Shown in pieces: positions 1 to 8,277 of a stretch of DNA of 64,000 nt (the stretch's first letter is position 1; each line of letters begins with the position of its first letter). The DNA is from Mergibacter septicus. GTDB lineage: Bacteria > Pseudomonadota > Gammaproteobacteria > Enterobacterales > Pasteurellaceae. Below the pieces are notes generated by a model. It was not told the DNA's origin. It made no database searches and was given only the letters and a program-made list of their open reading frames with translations. Position numbers and translations under genes: made by a program. The DNA lies in the NCBI RefSeq assembly GCF_003265225.1, contig NZ_CP022013.1, positions 1,769,001 to 1,833,000 of the forward strand, in the 5' to 3' direction.

Positions 1-240
1 AATTTTTTGATGCAGGCTGCAATGGGTTTTATCAATATGGAACAGAACCGTATTATGAAAATCTTCTCGGTTGCATCATTGATTTTTTTACCACCAACAA
101 TGGTTTCCTCAATTTATGGGATGAACTTCTCGATTATGCCAGAATTACACTGGAAATTTGGTTACCCCTTTGCGTTATCTCTAATGCTATGTGCAGGATT
201 GATCCCCTTCCTTTATTTCAAACGAAAAGGTTGGTTGTAG
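1..240 (+). CDS. corA: Magnesium/cobalt transporter CorA, C-terminal part (5' end outside window)
   Basis: Only the last 79 residues are in the window; the frame is open from base 1. It contains the CorA signature YGMNF at the end of the first membrane helix, the periplasmic loop, the second helix and a short basic cytoplasmic tail (FKRKGWL). GMN forms the entrance of the selectivity filter of this pentameric inner-membrane Mg2+ channel. The helix-GMN-helix layout is diagnostic of the family, although the large cytoplasmic domain cannot be seen. A palindromic terminator follows at 310-341. Confidence 0.95.
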   Translation, partial: NFLMQAAMGFINMEQNRIMKIFSVASLIFLPPTMVSSIYGMNFSIMPELHWKFGYPFALSLMLCAGLIPFLYFKRKGWL

Positions 241-309
241 CGATATAACAGACATTTATCTAGTGAAATAAATGTACTTCTATTAGTAAAATTATTCTTG
301 AATCATAAA

Positions 310-341
310 AATAAGGCAATAAAATATTTTATTGCCTTATT
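310..341. terminator. Bidirectional intrinsic terminator after corA
   Basis: A perfect 32-bp palindrome with 16-bp arms (AATAAGGCAATAAAAT and its complement). A-rich and T-rich flanks let it work in either direction. It lies 70 bp after corA. Confidence 0.8.
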
Positions 342-410
342 AGTTGTATATTTGTATCAAGTGAAACATTATTAATCTACTATATATTTTATTCTGGATA
401 ATATTCCCTA

Positions 411-442
411 AAACTTACCTGAAATATCTTTCAGGTAAGTTT
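411..442 (-). terminator. Terminator of the proC-MFS operon
   Basis: Inverted repeat AAACTTACCTGAA / TTCAGGTAAGTTT with a 6-nt loop. It lies just beyond the stop of the MFS gene and is followed on the minus strand by a short T run. Confidence 0.75.
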
Positions 443-450
443 GAGATAAA

Positions 451-1632
451 TTAGGTGGTTGGTAATTTTTTTAAATTACTATTATTTATCTGTGTTTGTT
501 GGTGAGATGGAATAATAAAAAGTGCCACTAGGGCTAGGAATGCCATAGTTAAAAAAGTAAAGAGTGGTGAGTGCGGGTAAATAATGCCTGAAAGTGCCGT
601 CAGAAGTGCAATGGCGGCACAACCACTGGTTGCACTGTATAATGCTTGGAGTTTGGCGACCTTTTCTTCACTTTGTGCTGCAATGTATTTCACGGTTGCA
701 TAATGGCTAGTTGCATAGGTTAGGCAGTGTGAACATTGTAGTAGAAAGATTAGGGCTAGGTTGTCTGCAAAGTAGAATAGCGACCAACGAAGGCAAGCCG
801 CAATACCACTGAGATAGAATAAGTGATTTACAGACCAATTTTTAAACAACCGTGCTGCAAAGAAAAAGAGGATAATTTCTGCAATAACACCCACTCCCCA
901 AAGAATACTGGTAGTTTGTAGGCTGATACCTTTTTCTGTCCAGAAAATTGTGCTGTAAGTATAGAATGCGGAATGTGAACCTTGAATTAAGGCAACGGCG
1001 AGTAATAGCCTTGTGGTGGTAGGATTGCGTAATAAAGCGAGATAGCTTGTGTTGTTATGTTGGCGGCTCAGTTTTTTATCCCTAGGCATTTTTTTTAGAG
1101 GTAGTAATTGCAAGAGGGTGTAACCTAGTAACAGACTGAAAATGACCCAGATAATTGAATTGTCGCCGAGATGGCTAATTAAACCACCAAAAACTATCAC
1201 CCCTACTACAAAAGCCCCTGAACCAATCAAACGGATTTTGCCGTAATCTAAGCGGATTTGATGTTGCCAAGCACTGGCTAAGGTATCAAGCAGTGGTATT
1301 CCTGCGGCATTAAACATACTAAATAATGCAATACCTAACAGTAAAACCCAGAAAGATTGTGCCATCACTGCAATTAAAAGTGTGGTGAGAACACTTGCTC
1401 CAGCGAGGTATATTAAGGTTTTAGGAATTTGTGAGACTTTGGTAATCAGACTGGAAAAATAAATTCCACCGATAAAACGAAAAACGTATGCACCTGCGAT
1501 AATTAAGGCGATAGTTTCAGTTGAATATTGTTGGGATTTTAGCCAAACAGGAAAAAGTGGCATAAAGACGCCATAAACACAGTAATAGCCGAAAAAGCAG
1601 AGAATAATCCACCAAACAGCACGAATTTTCAT
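451..1632 (-). CDS. MFS transporter, HcaT/phenylpropionate-permease-like
   Basis: A 393-residue polytopic protein with about 12 hydrophobic segments, starting MKIRAVWWIILCFFGYY. It resembles the MFS_1-like group that includes E. coli HcaT (3-phenylpropionate permease). Related proteins occur beside proC in other Pasteurellaceae, where the substrate is not established. Its ATG overlaps the proC stop codon by one base (TAATG), so the two are probably translationally coupled. No aromatic-degradation genes are nearby, so the HcaT substrate should not be assumed; sugar or nucleoside transport is equally open. Confidence 0.75.
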   Translation of the reverse strand: MKIRAVWWIILCFFGYYCVYGVFMPLFPVWLKSQQYSTETIALIIAGAYVFRFIGGIYFSSLITKVSQIPKTLIYLAGASVLTTLLIAVMAQSFWVLLLGIALFSMFNAAGIPLLDTLASAWQHQIRLDYGKIRLIGSGAFVVGVIVFGGLISHLGDNSIIWVIFSLLLGYTLLQLLPLKKMPRDKKLSRQHNNTSYLALLRNPTTTRLLLAVALIQGSHSAFYTYSTIFWTEKGISLQTTSILWGVGVIAEIILFFFAARLFKNWSVNHLFYLSGIAACLRWSLFYFADNLALIFLLQCSHCLTYATSHYATVKYIAAQSEEKVAKLQALYSATSGCAAIALLTALSGIIYPHSPLFTFLTMAFLALVALFIIPSHQQTQINNSNLKKLPTT

Positions 1633-2447
1633 TAGAATAATTTCTCCATTTCAGTTGCACGATCGATAGCTGCTTGCATTGCGTTTGCTGTGATTGTTGA
1701 CAGTTGGGCTTGTTCAAACACATTAATTGCTGCCGCAGTTGTTCCTCCTTTTGAGGTAACTTGTTGGCGTAATTCTGCCAGTGTGAGAGTTGGGTTGTCT
1801 TTCACCATTTTTGCTGCACCGAATGCGGATTGTTCTATTAATAAGCGAGCGGTTGTGGCTTCTACCCCTTTTTCAAGTAGGAAATGATACATCGCTTCCA
1901 TAAATAGAAAAAAGTAGGCTGGACTACTGCCTGATCCTGCAATCACTAGGTTGATATCCTCTTCCTGTTCAAGCCAGCAGATCTTACCGATACTTGCAAA
2001 CATATCAGCACAAAATTGCTTGAAAGCTGAGGTTGTATTGGCATTAGGGTAAAGCCCTGACATACCAGTTAAAAGTAGTGCTGGTGTGTTAGGCATTACA
2101 CGGATAATTTGTTTTGCGGTTGGGAGATATGTTTGTAACCGATCTATTTTAATACCAGCAGCAACTGAGATGATCTGTTTTTGGCTGAGATCTTGCTTGG
2201 ATAATACAGCACAGGTTTCTGCCATTGCTTGTGGTTTAACTGCTAAAACAATAACTTCTGCATTGCGTGCGGTGTTGAAACTATCTTGGCTGGTGTGAAC
2301 GCCGAGCATTTCGAATGCGTGTCGTTTAGGTTGGTTGCGATCACAAACTGTAATATACTGTACTGGATAGCCTTGTTTTACTAAACCAGAAACTATCGCT
2401 TTAGTCATATTACCACCACCGATAAAGCCGATTTTCTTTTGTTGCAT
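1632..2447 (-). CDS. proC: Pyrroline-5-carboxylate reductase
   Basis: Catalyses the last step of proline synthesis, reducing 1-pyrroline-5-carboxylate with NAD(P)H in the cytoplasm. The 271 residues match the usual length. The N-terminus carries the Rossmann motif GFIGGGNM (residues 7-14). The C-terminal dimerisation and substrate domain has GSGSSPAYFF and the family signature region beginning KGGTTAAAINVF near residue 233. It is first in a two-gene operon with the MFS transporter, whose start overlaps its stop. No proA or proB is present in the window. Confidence 0.95.
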   Translation of the reverse strand: MQQKKIGFIGGGNMTKAIVSGLVKQGYPVQYITVCDRNQPKRHAFEMLGVHTSQDSFNTARNAEVIVLAVKPQAMAETCAVLSKQDLSQKQIISVAAGIKIDRLQTYLPTAKQIIRVMPNTPALLLTGMSGLYPNANTTSAFKQFCADMFASIGKICWLEQEEDINLVIAGSGSSPAYFFLFMEAMYHFLLEKGVEATTARLLIEQSAFGAAKMVKDNPTLTLAELRQQVTSKGGTTAAAINVFEQAQLSTITANAMQAAIDRATEMEKLF

Positions 2448-2533
2448 AGCATACCTTTCTGTTTTTTCATAAGATAAGGCATTATTTTACCTGAGCCATT
2501 TATTAATCACTACTGATAGATAAAAAAGGAGAT

Positions 2534-3439
2534 ATGATGTGGTTTAAAAATTTAATGGTATATCGTTTAACTAAACCGCTAGATTGGCAACAAGAAACAT
2601 TGGAAACTGCATTAGCTGAAAATCGTTTTATCCCTTGTTCACCACAAGATCAAAGTAAATTTGGTTGGATTTCACCCTTAAAAGGAAGTGAAATACTATC
2701 TTTTTATCTCAACGGTCAGTTTTTATTGTTAGCTCGCAAAGAAGAAAAGATTTTACCTGCCACAGTGGTGAAGAAAGCGGTAGATGAACGAATTACGGAA
2801 TTAGAACAAGCACAACAGCGTAAATTAAAGAAAATTGAGAAACAGGCAATTAAAGATGATGTGTTAGCAATGTTATTACCACGAGCTTTTAGCCGCCAAC
2901 AACATACTGCTATGTGGATTGATAGCCAATCAGGTTTAATTTATGTTGAGAGTGCTTCTAGCAAACGGGCTGAGGAGGCTTTGGCTTTGTTGCGTAAATC
3001 GTTAGGTTCTTTGCCAGTGGTGCCTTTGATGTTTAATCAAGATATTGCAAGCACAATGACCCAGTGGTTGAAAAGTGATGAGATGCCAAATTGGTTGAAT
3101 TGGTTTGAAGAGGTTGAATTAACCGCTGAAAATGGTGGGGTGGTACGGTGTAAACAACTGGCTTTAGATAGTGAAGAAGTCCTTGGGCATTTACATAGTG
3201 GAAAATTGGTCACTAAATTAGGGTTGGATCTTGAAGATCGTTTTAGTTTAGTTTTTCAAGATGATGGAAGCTATAAGCGTTTGAAATTCTCAGATATTAT
3301 GCGTGAAAAAAATGATGATATTTTGAAAGAGGATTATGCTCAGCGTTTTGAAGCAGATTTTTTACTGCAAACAGAAGATATTAAACGCTTTACCGAAAAA
3401 TTAATTGCCGAATTTGGTGGGATTAAAGAATCGGCATAA
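2534..3439 (+). CDS. rdgC: Recombination-associated protein RdgC
   Basis: A 301-residue homologue of E. coli RdgC, a ring-shaped dimer that binds double-stranded DNA and restrains RecA. Conserved blocks include the N-terminal MMWFKNLMVYRL (E. coli has MLWFKNLMVYRL, which supports this first ATG), the ARKEEKILP block, LLPRAFSR, ALLRKSLGSLPVVPL and the C-terminal AQRFEADFLL. AAGGAG lies just upstream of the start. It is transcribed divergently from proC and probably forms a single-gene unit. In pathogenic Neisseria RdgC affects pilin variation, but nothing here points to that role. Confidence 0.95.
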   Translation: MMWFKNLMVYRLTKPLDWQQETLETALAENRFIPCSPQDQSKFGWISPLKGSEILSFYLNGQFLLLARKEEKILPATVVKKAVDERITELEQAQQRKLKKIEKQAIKDDVLAMLLPRAFSRQQHTAMWIDSQSGLIYVESASSKRAEEALALLRKSLGSLPVVPLMFNQDIASTMTQWLKSDEMPNWLNWFEEVELTAENGGVVRCKQLALDSEEVLGHLHSGKLVTKLGLDLEDRFSLVFQDDGSYKRLKFSDIMREKNDDILKEDYAQRFEADFLLQTEDIKRFTEKLIAEFGGIKESA

Positions 3440-3476
3440 AGTGTATTTTTCACCAAATAAAAAAGGAACGGGATAG

Positions 3477-3530
3477 TGATCTGCACCCCAAAAGTTGGAC
3501 TAAACAACCAACTGATGAAGGTGCAGAATT
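3477..3530. repeat. Short palindrome resembling fused IS3/IS150-type ends
   Basis: Arms TCTGCACC (3480-3487) and GGTGCAGA (3520-3527) pair perfectly, and an inner pair AGTTGG (3493-3498) / CCAACT (3508-3513) extends the fold. The left arm reads TGATCTGCACCCCAAAAGTTGG, split here as TGATCTGCACC + CCAAAAGTTGG, and resembles the terminal repeats of IS150-group IS3 elements (TGTACTGCACCC...GTTGGAC). No transposase sequence lies between the arms. It may be a deletion remnant or a tiny non-autonomous element, and it may also terminate rdgC (ATTTTT follows). Confidence 0.5.
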
Positions 3531-3535
3531 TTTAC

Positions 3536-5242
3536 TTAACGGCTAATGGTTGCTTGAGTGATCTGTTCAAGCAAATTTTTGTAATGATCACTGCCTGCTG
3601 TTGGCGGTGATGTAATTTCAATGATCGTTGCTTGTTTGCGAGTTAATGCCTGTGCAACCTCCGTTTTTAATGTTTGCCAATCTTTTGGTGCAGAATAGGT
3701 TAAGTTAAACATTGCTGCACTTTGTTCAAAACGGTAGTGATGAGCTAAGCGGTAATACTCTGTTTTAGCTTGTTGATCTACTGGTAATAGATCAAAAATT
3801 GCCCCACCACTGTTGTTGATAACAAAAAGTAAAAGCGGTTGTTGTACTTTTGTTAGAAGAGCGAGTGAATTGAGATCGTATAATGCAGATAGATCGCCAA
3901 CCATTGCAACTAGTGGCATATTTTTGCCGATTGCAATGCCTACTGCGGTTGCAATCAGTCCGTCTATACCACTAGCCCCACGATTGGTGTAAACAGGGTA
4001 GTTATCAGGGAGTTTACCTAGTGCGTCAACTAAGCGAATAAACAAGCTGTTGCCTAAGAATAATGTACCATCAGGTGGTAAAATTTCAGCAAGATGATGT
4101 GCTAAACTAGCTTCATTTAATTCTGAACCGAGTTGTTGAGAGATAAAGCCTTGGCAGAACTGGGATAAGGCTAAAGGCTCTAAGACCCAAGGTTTTATTT
4201 TTTCTGCGACTGGGTGTGCATTTAACCATTGTTCGATACTTACATTGAAGTATGTTTGGCGGTGGTGGTGTGGATCTAAACGTTTTCCACTGCAGTCAAC
4301 AAGCCAATATTCACCATTAAATTCACTCAAAAATTGAGTAACTCTTTTACTAATTATCTTGCCACCAAATTGTACGATAAGATCGGCTTGGTGGAGCTTT
4401 TGTTGCACTGTTGGATTAGCGAGCCAAATATCAGCATAAGGCAAAGAGGCGGTGGTATTACTTTGAATGTCGGTGATTAGCACCCAGCCCAGTTTATTTG
4501 CCCATTGAGTAATGGTATTGGTTTGTGATGGTGGTAAATGCCCGACAACCACAATACCTTTTTTCTGTTGCCAATCTTGCCATTTTGGATCGGTTGTGTA
4601 TTCAACGTTACCGTTAATTTTATTTGTCCACGCCTGATTTGTGGTTAATTGTTGTAACGGTTGCAGCCAAGGATCGTTATCAACATTGGTGTCTTCAGTA
4701 AGGTATAAGGGTTCGGCAAAAGGAACATTAATATGAATAACCCCTGTTTGTTGTTGTTGTAATAAGCAGGCGTGATCGAGAGTTGACATTAACCATTTTG
4801 CACTTAATTCCCGATTTGGTCGAGGTAGGTTAATATTCGCAATCGGATAGTGTGCAAAAATGTTTTCTTGTTCTATCGCTTGATTGGCACCACAGTTAAT
4901 TAGTTCTTCAGGACGATCTGCACTGAGAACAATAAGATTCGTGCCTGTTTGTTTCGCTTCAATAATTGCTGGATATAGGTTAGCGGCGGCAGTACCAGAA
5001 GTAACAATAATGGCAACTGGGGTGTGAGTTGCTTTCGCTAAACCGAGTGCAAAAAAGCCTAATCCTCTTTCATCAAAGTGAGTATGGCATTGTAAACGTT
5101 GTTCAGATTGTAATTGTAATGCAGCTAATGTAAGCGGTGTTGAACGAGAACCCGGAGCAAGGCATAGATGTTGTACTTTATGCCGAGTTAACGTTTCTAA
5201 AATCACTTTTGCCCAACAATGGTTAAAAGTACTGACAGACAT
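3536..5242 (-). CDS. menD: SEPHCHC synthase MenD (menaquinone synthesis)
   Basis: A thiamine-diphosphate enzyme that joins isochorismate and the succinic semialdehyde unit from 2-oxoglutarate to make SEPHCHC, the first committed step of menaquinone synthesis. The 568 residues match the family length. It has the N-terminal PGSRSTPL block (residues 30-37), the region with the ThDP-activating glutamate (HFDERGLGFFALG), the TNRGASGIDG block and the ThDP/Mg binding segment GDLSALYDLNS followed by INNSGGAIF. It starts 12 bp after menF ends, so the two form an operon. menB, menC, menE and menA are not in the window. Confidence 0.96.
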   Translation of the reverse strand: MSVSTFNHCWAKVILETLTRHKVQHLCLAPGSRSTPLTLAALQLQSEQRLQCHTHFDERGLGFFALGLAKATHTPVAIIVTSGTAAANLYPAIIEAKQTGTNLIVLSADRPEELINCGANQAIEQENIFAHYPIANINLPRPNRELSAKWLMSTLDHACLLQQQQTGVIHINVPFAEPLYLTEDTNVDNDPWLQPLQQLTTNQAWTNKINGNVEYTTDPKWQDWQQKKGIVVVGHLPPSQTNTITQWANKLGWVLITDIQSNTTASLPYADIWLANPTVQQKLHQADLIVQFGGKIISKRVTQFLSEFNGEYWLVDCSGKRLDPHHHRQTYFNVSIEQWLNAHPVAEKIKPWVLEPLALSQFCQGFISQQLGSELNEASLAHHLAEILPPDGTLFLGNSLFIRLVDALGKLPDNYPVYTNRGASGIDGLIATAVGIAIGKNMPLVAMVGDLSALYDLNSLALLTKVQQPLLLFVINNSGGAIFDLLPVDQQAKTEYYRLAHHYRFEQSAAMFNLTYSAPKDWQTLKTEVAQALTRKQATIIEITSPPTAGSDHYKNLLEQITQATISR

Positions 5243-5254
5243 ATTTATTTCCCT

Positions 5255-6598
5255 TTATTTATTTGGTGGTGAGGGCATCAGGAGAGAGGTTAATCCTGAG
5301 GCTTTTCGTTCAATTTCTTGCCATTCTAGCAAGGGAACCGAACCAGCGACAATCCCAGCCCCAGCAAAAATATGGATTTTATGTTGTTCAATTTTGGCTG
5401 AACGTATTGCAACTGTAAATTCTGCCTTTGCTTGGGAGAGAAACCCTACCGTCCCTGCATATAATCCACGTTGCCAAGGTTCATATTGCTGAATAAAGCG
5501 GATGGCCGCTGCTTTTGGCAAGCCCGCAACTGCAGCCGTCGGATGAATGGCTTGTAAACAGGCTAAGTCTGCACCTGTTTTTAAGCAGTTTGAGGTTAAC
5601 TGTGCGGAAATTTTACGATAAAGATGCTGTACTTTGCGTAATTGCCGAATTTGACGTTGTCCTAGCATAATATTTTCATAATATGGTGCTAGGCTTTGTT
5701 TTATATCTTCCGCAACGAGCTGATTTTCATAACAGTTTTTCTGATCATTTAACAGCCAATTGGCGAAGGCTTGGTTTTGCGTTGGATCGGCGACACTTGG
5801 TGCAGTTCCTGCAAGGGCTTCTGTTTCAAGATATTGTTGTTGTCTAGCGTATAAACATTCTGGGCTAGAACCAACAAAGGCTTGAGATGGGCTAGTAGCT
5901 TGGAGAAAATGGTAACAATCTTGATTGACTTCTCGGCTAGCCGCAAGGAAATCACAGAAATTAACTTGGTTACTGGTGCTATAACAAGCAGATTTTGCTA
6001 AAACAACTTTTTCGAGTTGTTGTTGTTTGATGGTAGTGAGTGCTTGTTCGATTAATTGACACCATTCGTTTTGTGTACTGCTTTCAGAGGTCAGTTGCGT
6101 ATCTGTTTTAATCGGTTGTAATGCCACACTGTCAGTGAAGGTTTGTAAACAGGCATTAATCTCTCTCTGTTCCGTTAGCCAGTCATTTTGTTGGTTAAAG
6201 AAAAGGGTAGCGGTGAGCGTGTGGTTTTCAAGGTGTAATAATAAACGAGGTAAGCTAAAGTTAGCTTGCTGTTCAAAATTCAATCCGCCACATAGCAGTA
6301 ATTTAGGATTAGTGAGGACTAAGTTTTGGGCTTGGTTTAAATCGGAAAATTGTGCAACTTGCCCAATAGTAACTAATGTATAATTTTGTTGGCGTTGTTC
6401 AAAATAGAATTGGGGAAAGAGAGGTTGCCCTTTTAACCAAGCTAAAAGGTCGCAATTATCCATGTTACAAGGGATTGTAACTATAAATTGTGAATAGATG
6501 TTTGATAACGTTTTAGTCGAATAATTTAATCGTTTTGCCGAGTAGTCTGTTACATTATCCTTTAATACAGAGTAAAGTCGGGTCAGTAATGATTTCAT
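5255..6598 (-). CDS. menF: Isochorismate synthase MenF
   Basis: Converts chorismate to isochorismate for menaquinone. The 447 residues have the chorismate-binding fold in the C-terminal two thirds: the VVLAKSAC strand with the catalytic-base lysine, SPECLYARQ, EALAGTAPS, HPTAAVAGLPK and the terminal GAGIVAGSVPLLEWQEIERKA Mg/chorismate region (quoted in part). The N-terminal third diverges, as usual. An EntC-type enzyme would have the same domain, but the 12-bp spacing to menD and the absence of siderophore genes indicate MenF. A possible FNR site lies about 60 bp upstream. Confidence 0.93.
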   Translation of the reverse strand: MKSLLTRLYSVLKDNVTDYSAKRLNYSTKTLSNIYSQFIVTIPCNMDNCDLLAWLKGQPLFPQFYFEQRQQNYTLVTIGQVAQFSDLNQAQNLVLTNPKLLLCGGLNFEQQANFSLPRLLLHLENHTLTATLFFNQQNDWLTEQREINACLQTFTDSVALQPIKTDTQLTSESSTQNEWCQLIEQALTTIKQQQLEKVVLAKSACYSTSNQVNFCDFLAASREVNQDCYHFLQATSPSQAFVGSSPECLYARQQQYLETEALAGTAPSVADPTQNQAFANWLLNDQKNCYENQLVAEDIKQSLAPYYENIMLGQRQIRQLRKVQHLYRKISAQLTSNCLKTGADLACLQAIHPTAAVAGLPKAAAIRFIQQYEPWQRGLYAGTVGFLSQAKAEFTVAIRSAKIEQHKIHIFAGAGIVAGSVPLLEWQEIERKASGLTSLLMPSPPNK

Positions 6599-6657
6599 AA
6601 TGGGTTAATGAAAAATAAAATGTTTATATAAATTACCTTATTTTTATTGGCTTAAAT

Positions 6658-6671
6658 TTGTTAATAATCAA
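6658..6671 (-). promoter_or_regulatory. FNR-like site upstream of menF
   Basis: TTGTTAATAATCAA matches the FNR consensus TTGAT-N4-ATCAA at 9 of 10 defined bases. Its centre is about 66 bp before the menF ATG, a reasonable distance for activation from -41.5. Menaquinone is the quinone of anaerobic respiration, so the placement makes sense. In AT-rich DNA such a match can arise by chance. Confidence 0.4.
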
Positions 6672-6931
6672 GGAATATCGTAATCTAGGGTATATTATTA
6701 GAGATTTTTATGAGAACGGTTGTTTCTTACTCTAAACCGTTTCTTAGTAAATATATATTAATGTAAATGTTTGTCAAAGATAACCGTTTTAAGTGTTAAT
6801 AAAGAATTAATGGTAAATCAATTTAAACTGTAATTAAATGTCAAAATTTTACCTTAATTTTTGAGATGGTATCACTTGTTTTGACAAATTAAAGAAAAAT
6901 AAATTGAGTAAATGCGAAAATATGATTAGAA

Positions 6932-6957
6932 AAAACAGTAACTTAACTTACTGTTTT
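6932..6957 (+). promoter_or_regulatory. Perfect hairpin in the alaA leader
   Basis: AAAACAGTAA-CTTAAC-TTACTGTTTT, a 10-bp perfect stem with a 6-nt loop, ending 27 bp before the alaA ATG. It could be an operator for a dimeric repressor or a weak attenuator (TTTT at the 3' side). The half-sites are ordered ACAG...CTGT, opposite to a LexA box. Confidence 0.45.
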
Positions 6958-6984
6958 ATATGAAAAATTATGGAGTAAAATGCA

Positions 6985-8202
6985 ATGACAATGCGATTCC
7001 CTAAATCAGATAAGCTGCAACAGGTTTGTTATGATATTCGAGGTCCTGTACATAGTGCTGCTTGTCGTTTAGAAGAAGAAGGACACAATATCTTAAAACT
7101 AAATATTGGTAACCCTGCCCCTTTTGGATTTGATGTACCAGATGAAATGGTCGTTGATATTATTCGGAATTTTCCGACATCTCAAGGCTATTGTGATTCA
7201 AAGGGGCTTTATTCTGCACGAAAAGCCATAGTGCAATATTACCAAGCAAAAGGTTTACGAGAATTAGATGTGGGCGATGTTTATATTGGTAATGGGGTCT
7301 CTGAACTGATCACAATGGCAATGCAGGCATTGTTAAATAATGGCGATGAAATGTTAATCCCTATGCCAGATTATCCGCTATGGACGGCAGCAACGACTTT
7401 ATCGGGTGGAAAAGCGGTACATTATTTGTGTGATGAGCAGGCTGACTGGTACCCTGATTTGGCGGATATTAAGAGTAAAATTACAGAGCGAACAAAAGGC
7501 ATTGTAATCATCAACCCAAATAATCCAACGGGATCGGTATATAGCAAAGCATTGTTATTAGAAATTGCTGAGCTTGCTCGACAACATAATCTAATTATTT
7601 TTGCTGACGAAATTTACGATAAAATTTTATATGATGGGGCACAGCATCATCATATTGCAACTTTAGCACCTGATCTTTTTACCGTAACATTTAATGGTTT
7701 ATCTAAAGCTTATCGTGCAGCAGGTTTTCGGCAAGGTTGGTTAGTTTTAAATGGACCAAAGAAAATGGCAGAAGGCTATATTGAAGGATTAAATGTTCTA
7801 GCCTCAATGCGATTGTGTGCAAATGTTCCAATGCAAAATGCGATCCAAACCGCTTTAGGTGGTTACCAAAGCATTAATCAGTATCTTTTACCCGGTGGGC
7901 GTTTATTAGAGCAACGCAATAAAGCATATGAATTAGTTACTCAAATCCCGGGTATTAGTTGTGTTAAACCACAAGGGGCGATGTATCTTTTCCCTAAAAT
8001 TGATACTAAGTTATATAACATTCACGATGATGAAAAAATGGTGTTGGATTTATTAATGAAAGAGAAGGTGCTTTTGGTGCACGGTCGAGGTTTTAACTGG
8101 CATCAGCCCGATCATTTTCGTATTGTTACCTTACCTTATGTCAATCAACTAGAAGAAGCTATGGAGCGTTTTGCACGTTTTTTAAGTACTTATCGTCAAT
8201 AG
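6985..8202 (+). CDS. alaA: Alanine aminotransferase AlaA (YfbQ-type)
   Basis: A fold-type I, PLP-dependent aminotransferase that makes alanine from pyruvate and glutamate. The 405 residues match E. coli AlaA almost end to end. It shows NIGNPAPFGFD, QGYCDSKGLYSARKA, the NPNNPTG loop, ADEIYDKILYD, and the PLP-binding lysine at residue 241 in FNGLSKAYRAAGFRQGW; the substrate-carboxylate arginine is near the C-terminus (DHFRIVTLP). GGAG lies 9 nt before the chosen ATG; a second ATG two codons on is possible. It is probably a single-gene unit. Confidence 0.95.
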   Translation: MTMRFPKSDKLQQVCYDIRGPVHSAACRLEEEGHNILKLNIGNPAPFGFDVPDEMVVDIIRNFPTSQGYCDSKGLYSARKAIVQYYQAKGLRELDVGDVYIGNGVSELITMAMQALLNNGDEMLIPMPDYPLWTAATTLSGGKAVHYLCDEQADWYPDLADIKSKITERTKGIVIINPNNPTGSVYSKALLLEIAELARQHNLIIFADEIYDKILYDGAQHHHIATLAPDLFTVTFNGLSKAYRAAGFRQGWLVLNGPKKMAEGYIEGLNVLASMRLCANVPMQNAIQTALGGYQSINQYLLPGGRLLEQRNKAYELVTQIPGISCVKPQGAMYLFPKIDTKLYNIHDDEKMVLDLLMKEKVLLVHGRGFNWHQPDHFRIVTLPYVNQLEEAMERFARFLSTYRQ

Positions 8203-8211
8203 GAAAATAGG

Positions 8212-8246
8212 CTGCATTTGGTTATTTGCAGGAAGACCAAATGCAG
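8212..8246 (+). terminator. Hairpin after alaA
   Basis: CTGCATTTGGT and ACCAAATGCAG form a perfect 11-bp stem with a 13-nt loop, beginning 10 bp after the alaA stop. Only a weak T tract follows, so termination efficiency is uncertain. Confidence 0.6.
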
Positions 8247-8277
8247 TTTGCTTAAATTTCATTTTTCTTGTGTTGGT

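Larger units (their letters stand above)
6599..6984. other. 386-bp AT-rich divergent intergenic region between menF and alaA
   Basis: No convincing ORF or RNA gene. It holds an FNR-like site near menF (6658-6671), a loose inverted repeat of GAACGGTT/AACCGTTT type around 6714-6743 with a further AACCGTTTT at 6782-6790, and a perfect hairpin just before alaA (6932-6957). Promoters for both genes must lie here, but none stands out. Confidence 0.6.

Noticed and set aside
6932-6957. LexA box before alaA
   Set aside because: Half-sites are in the order ACAG...CTGT, inverted relative to a LexA box.
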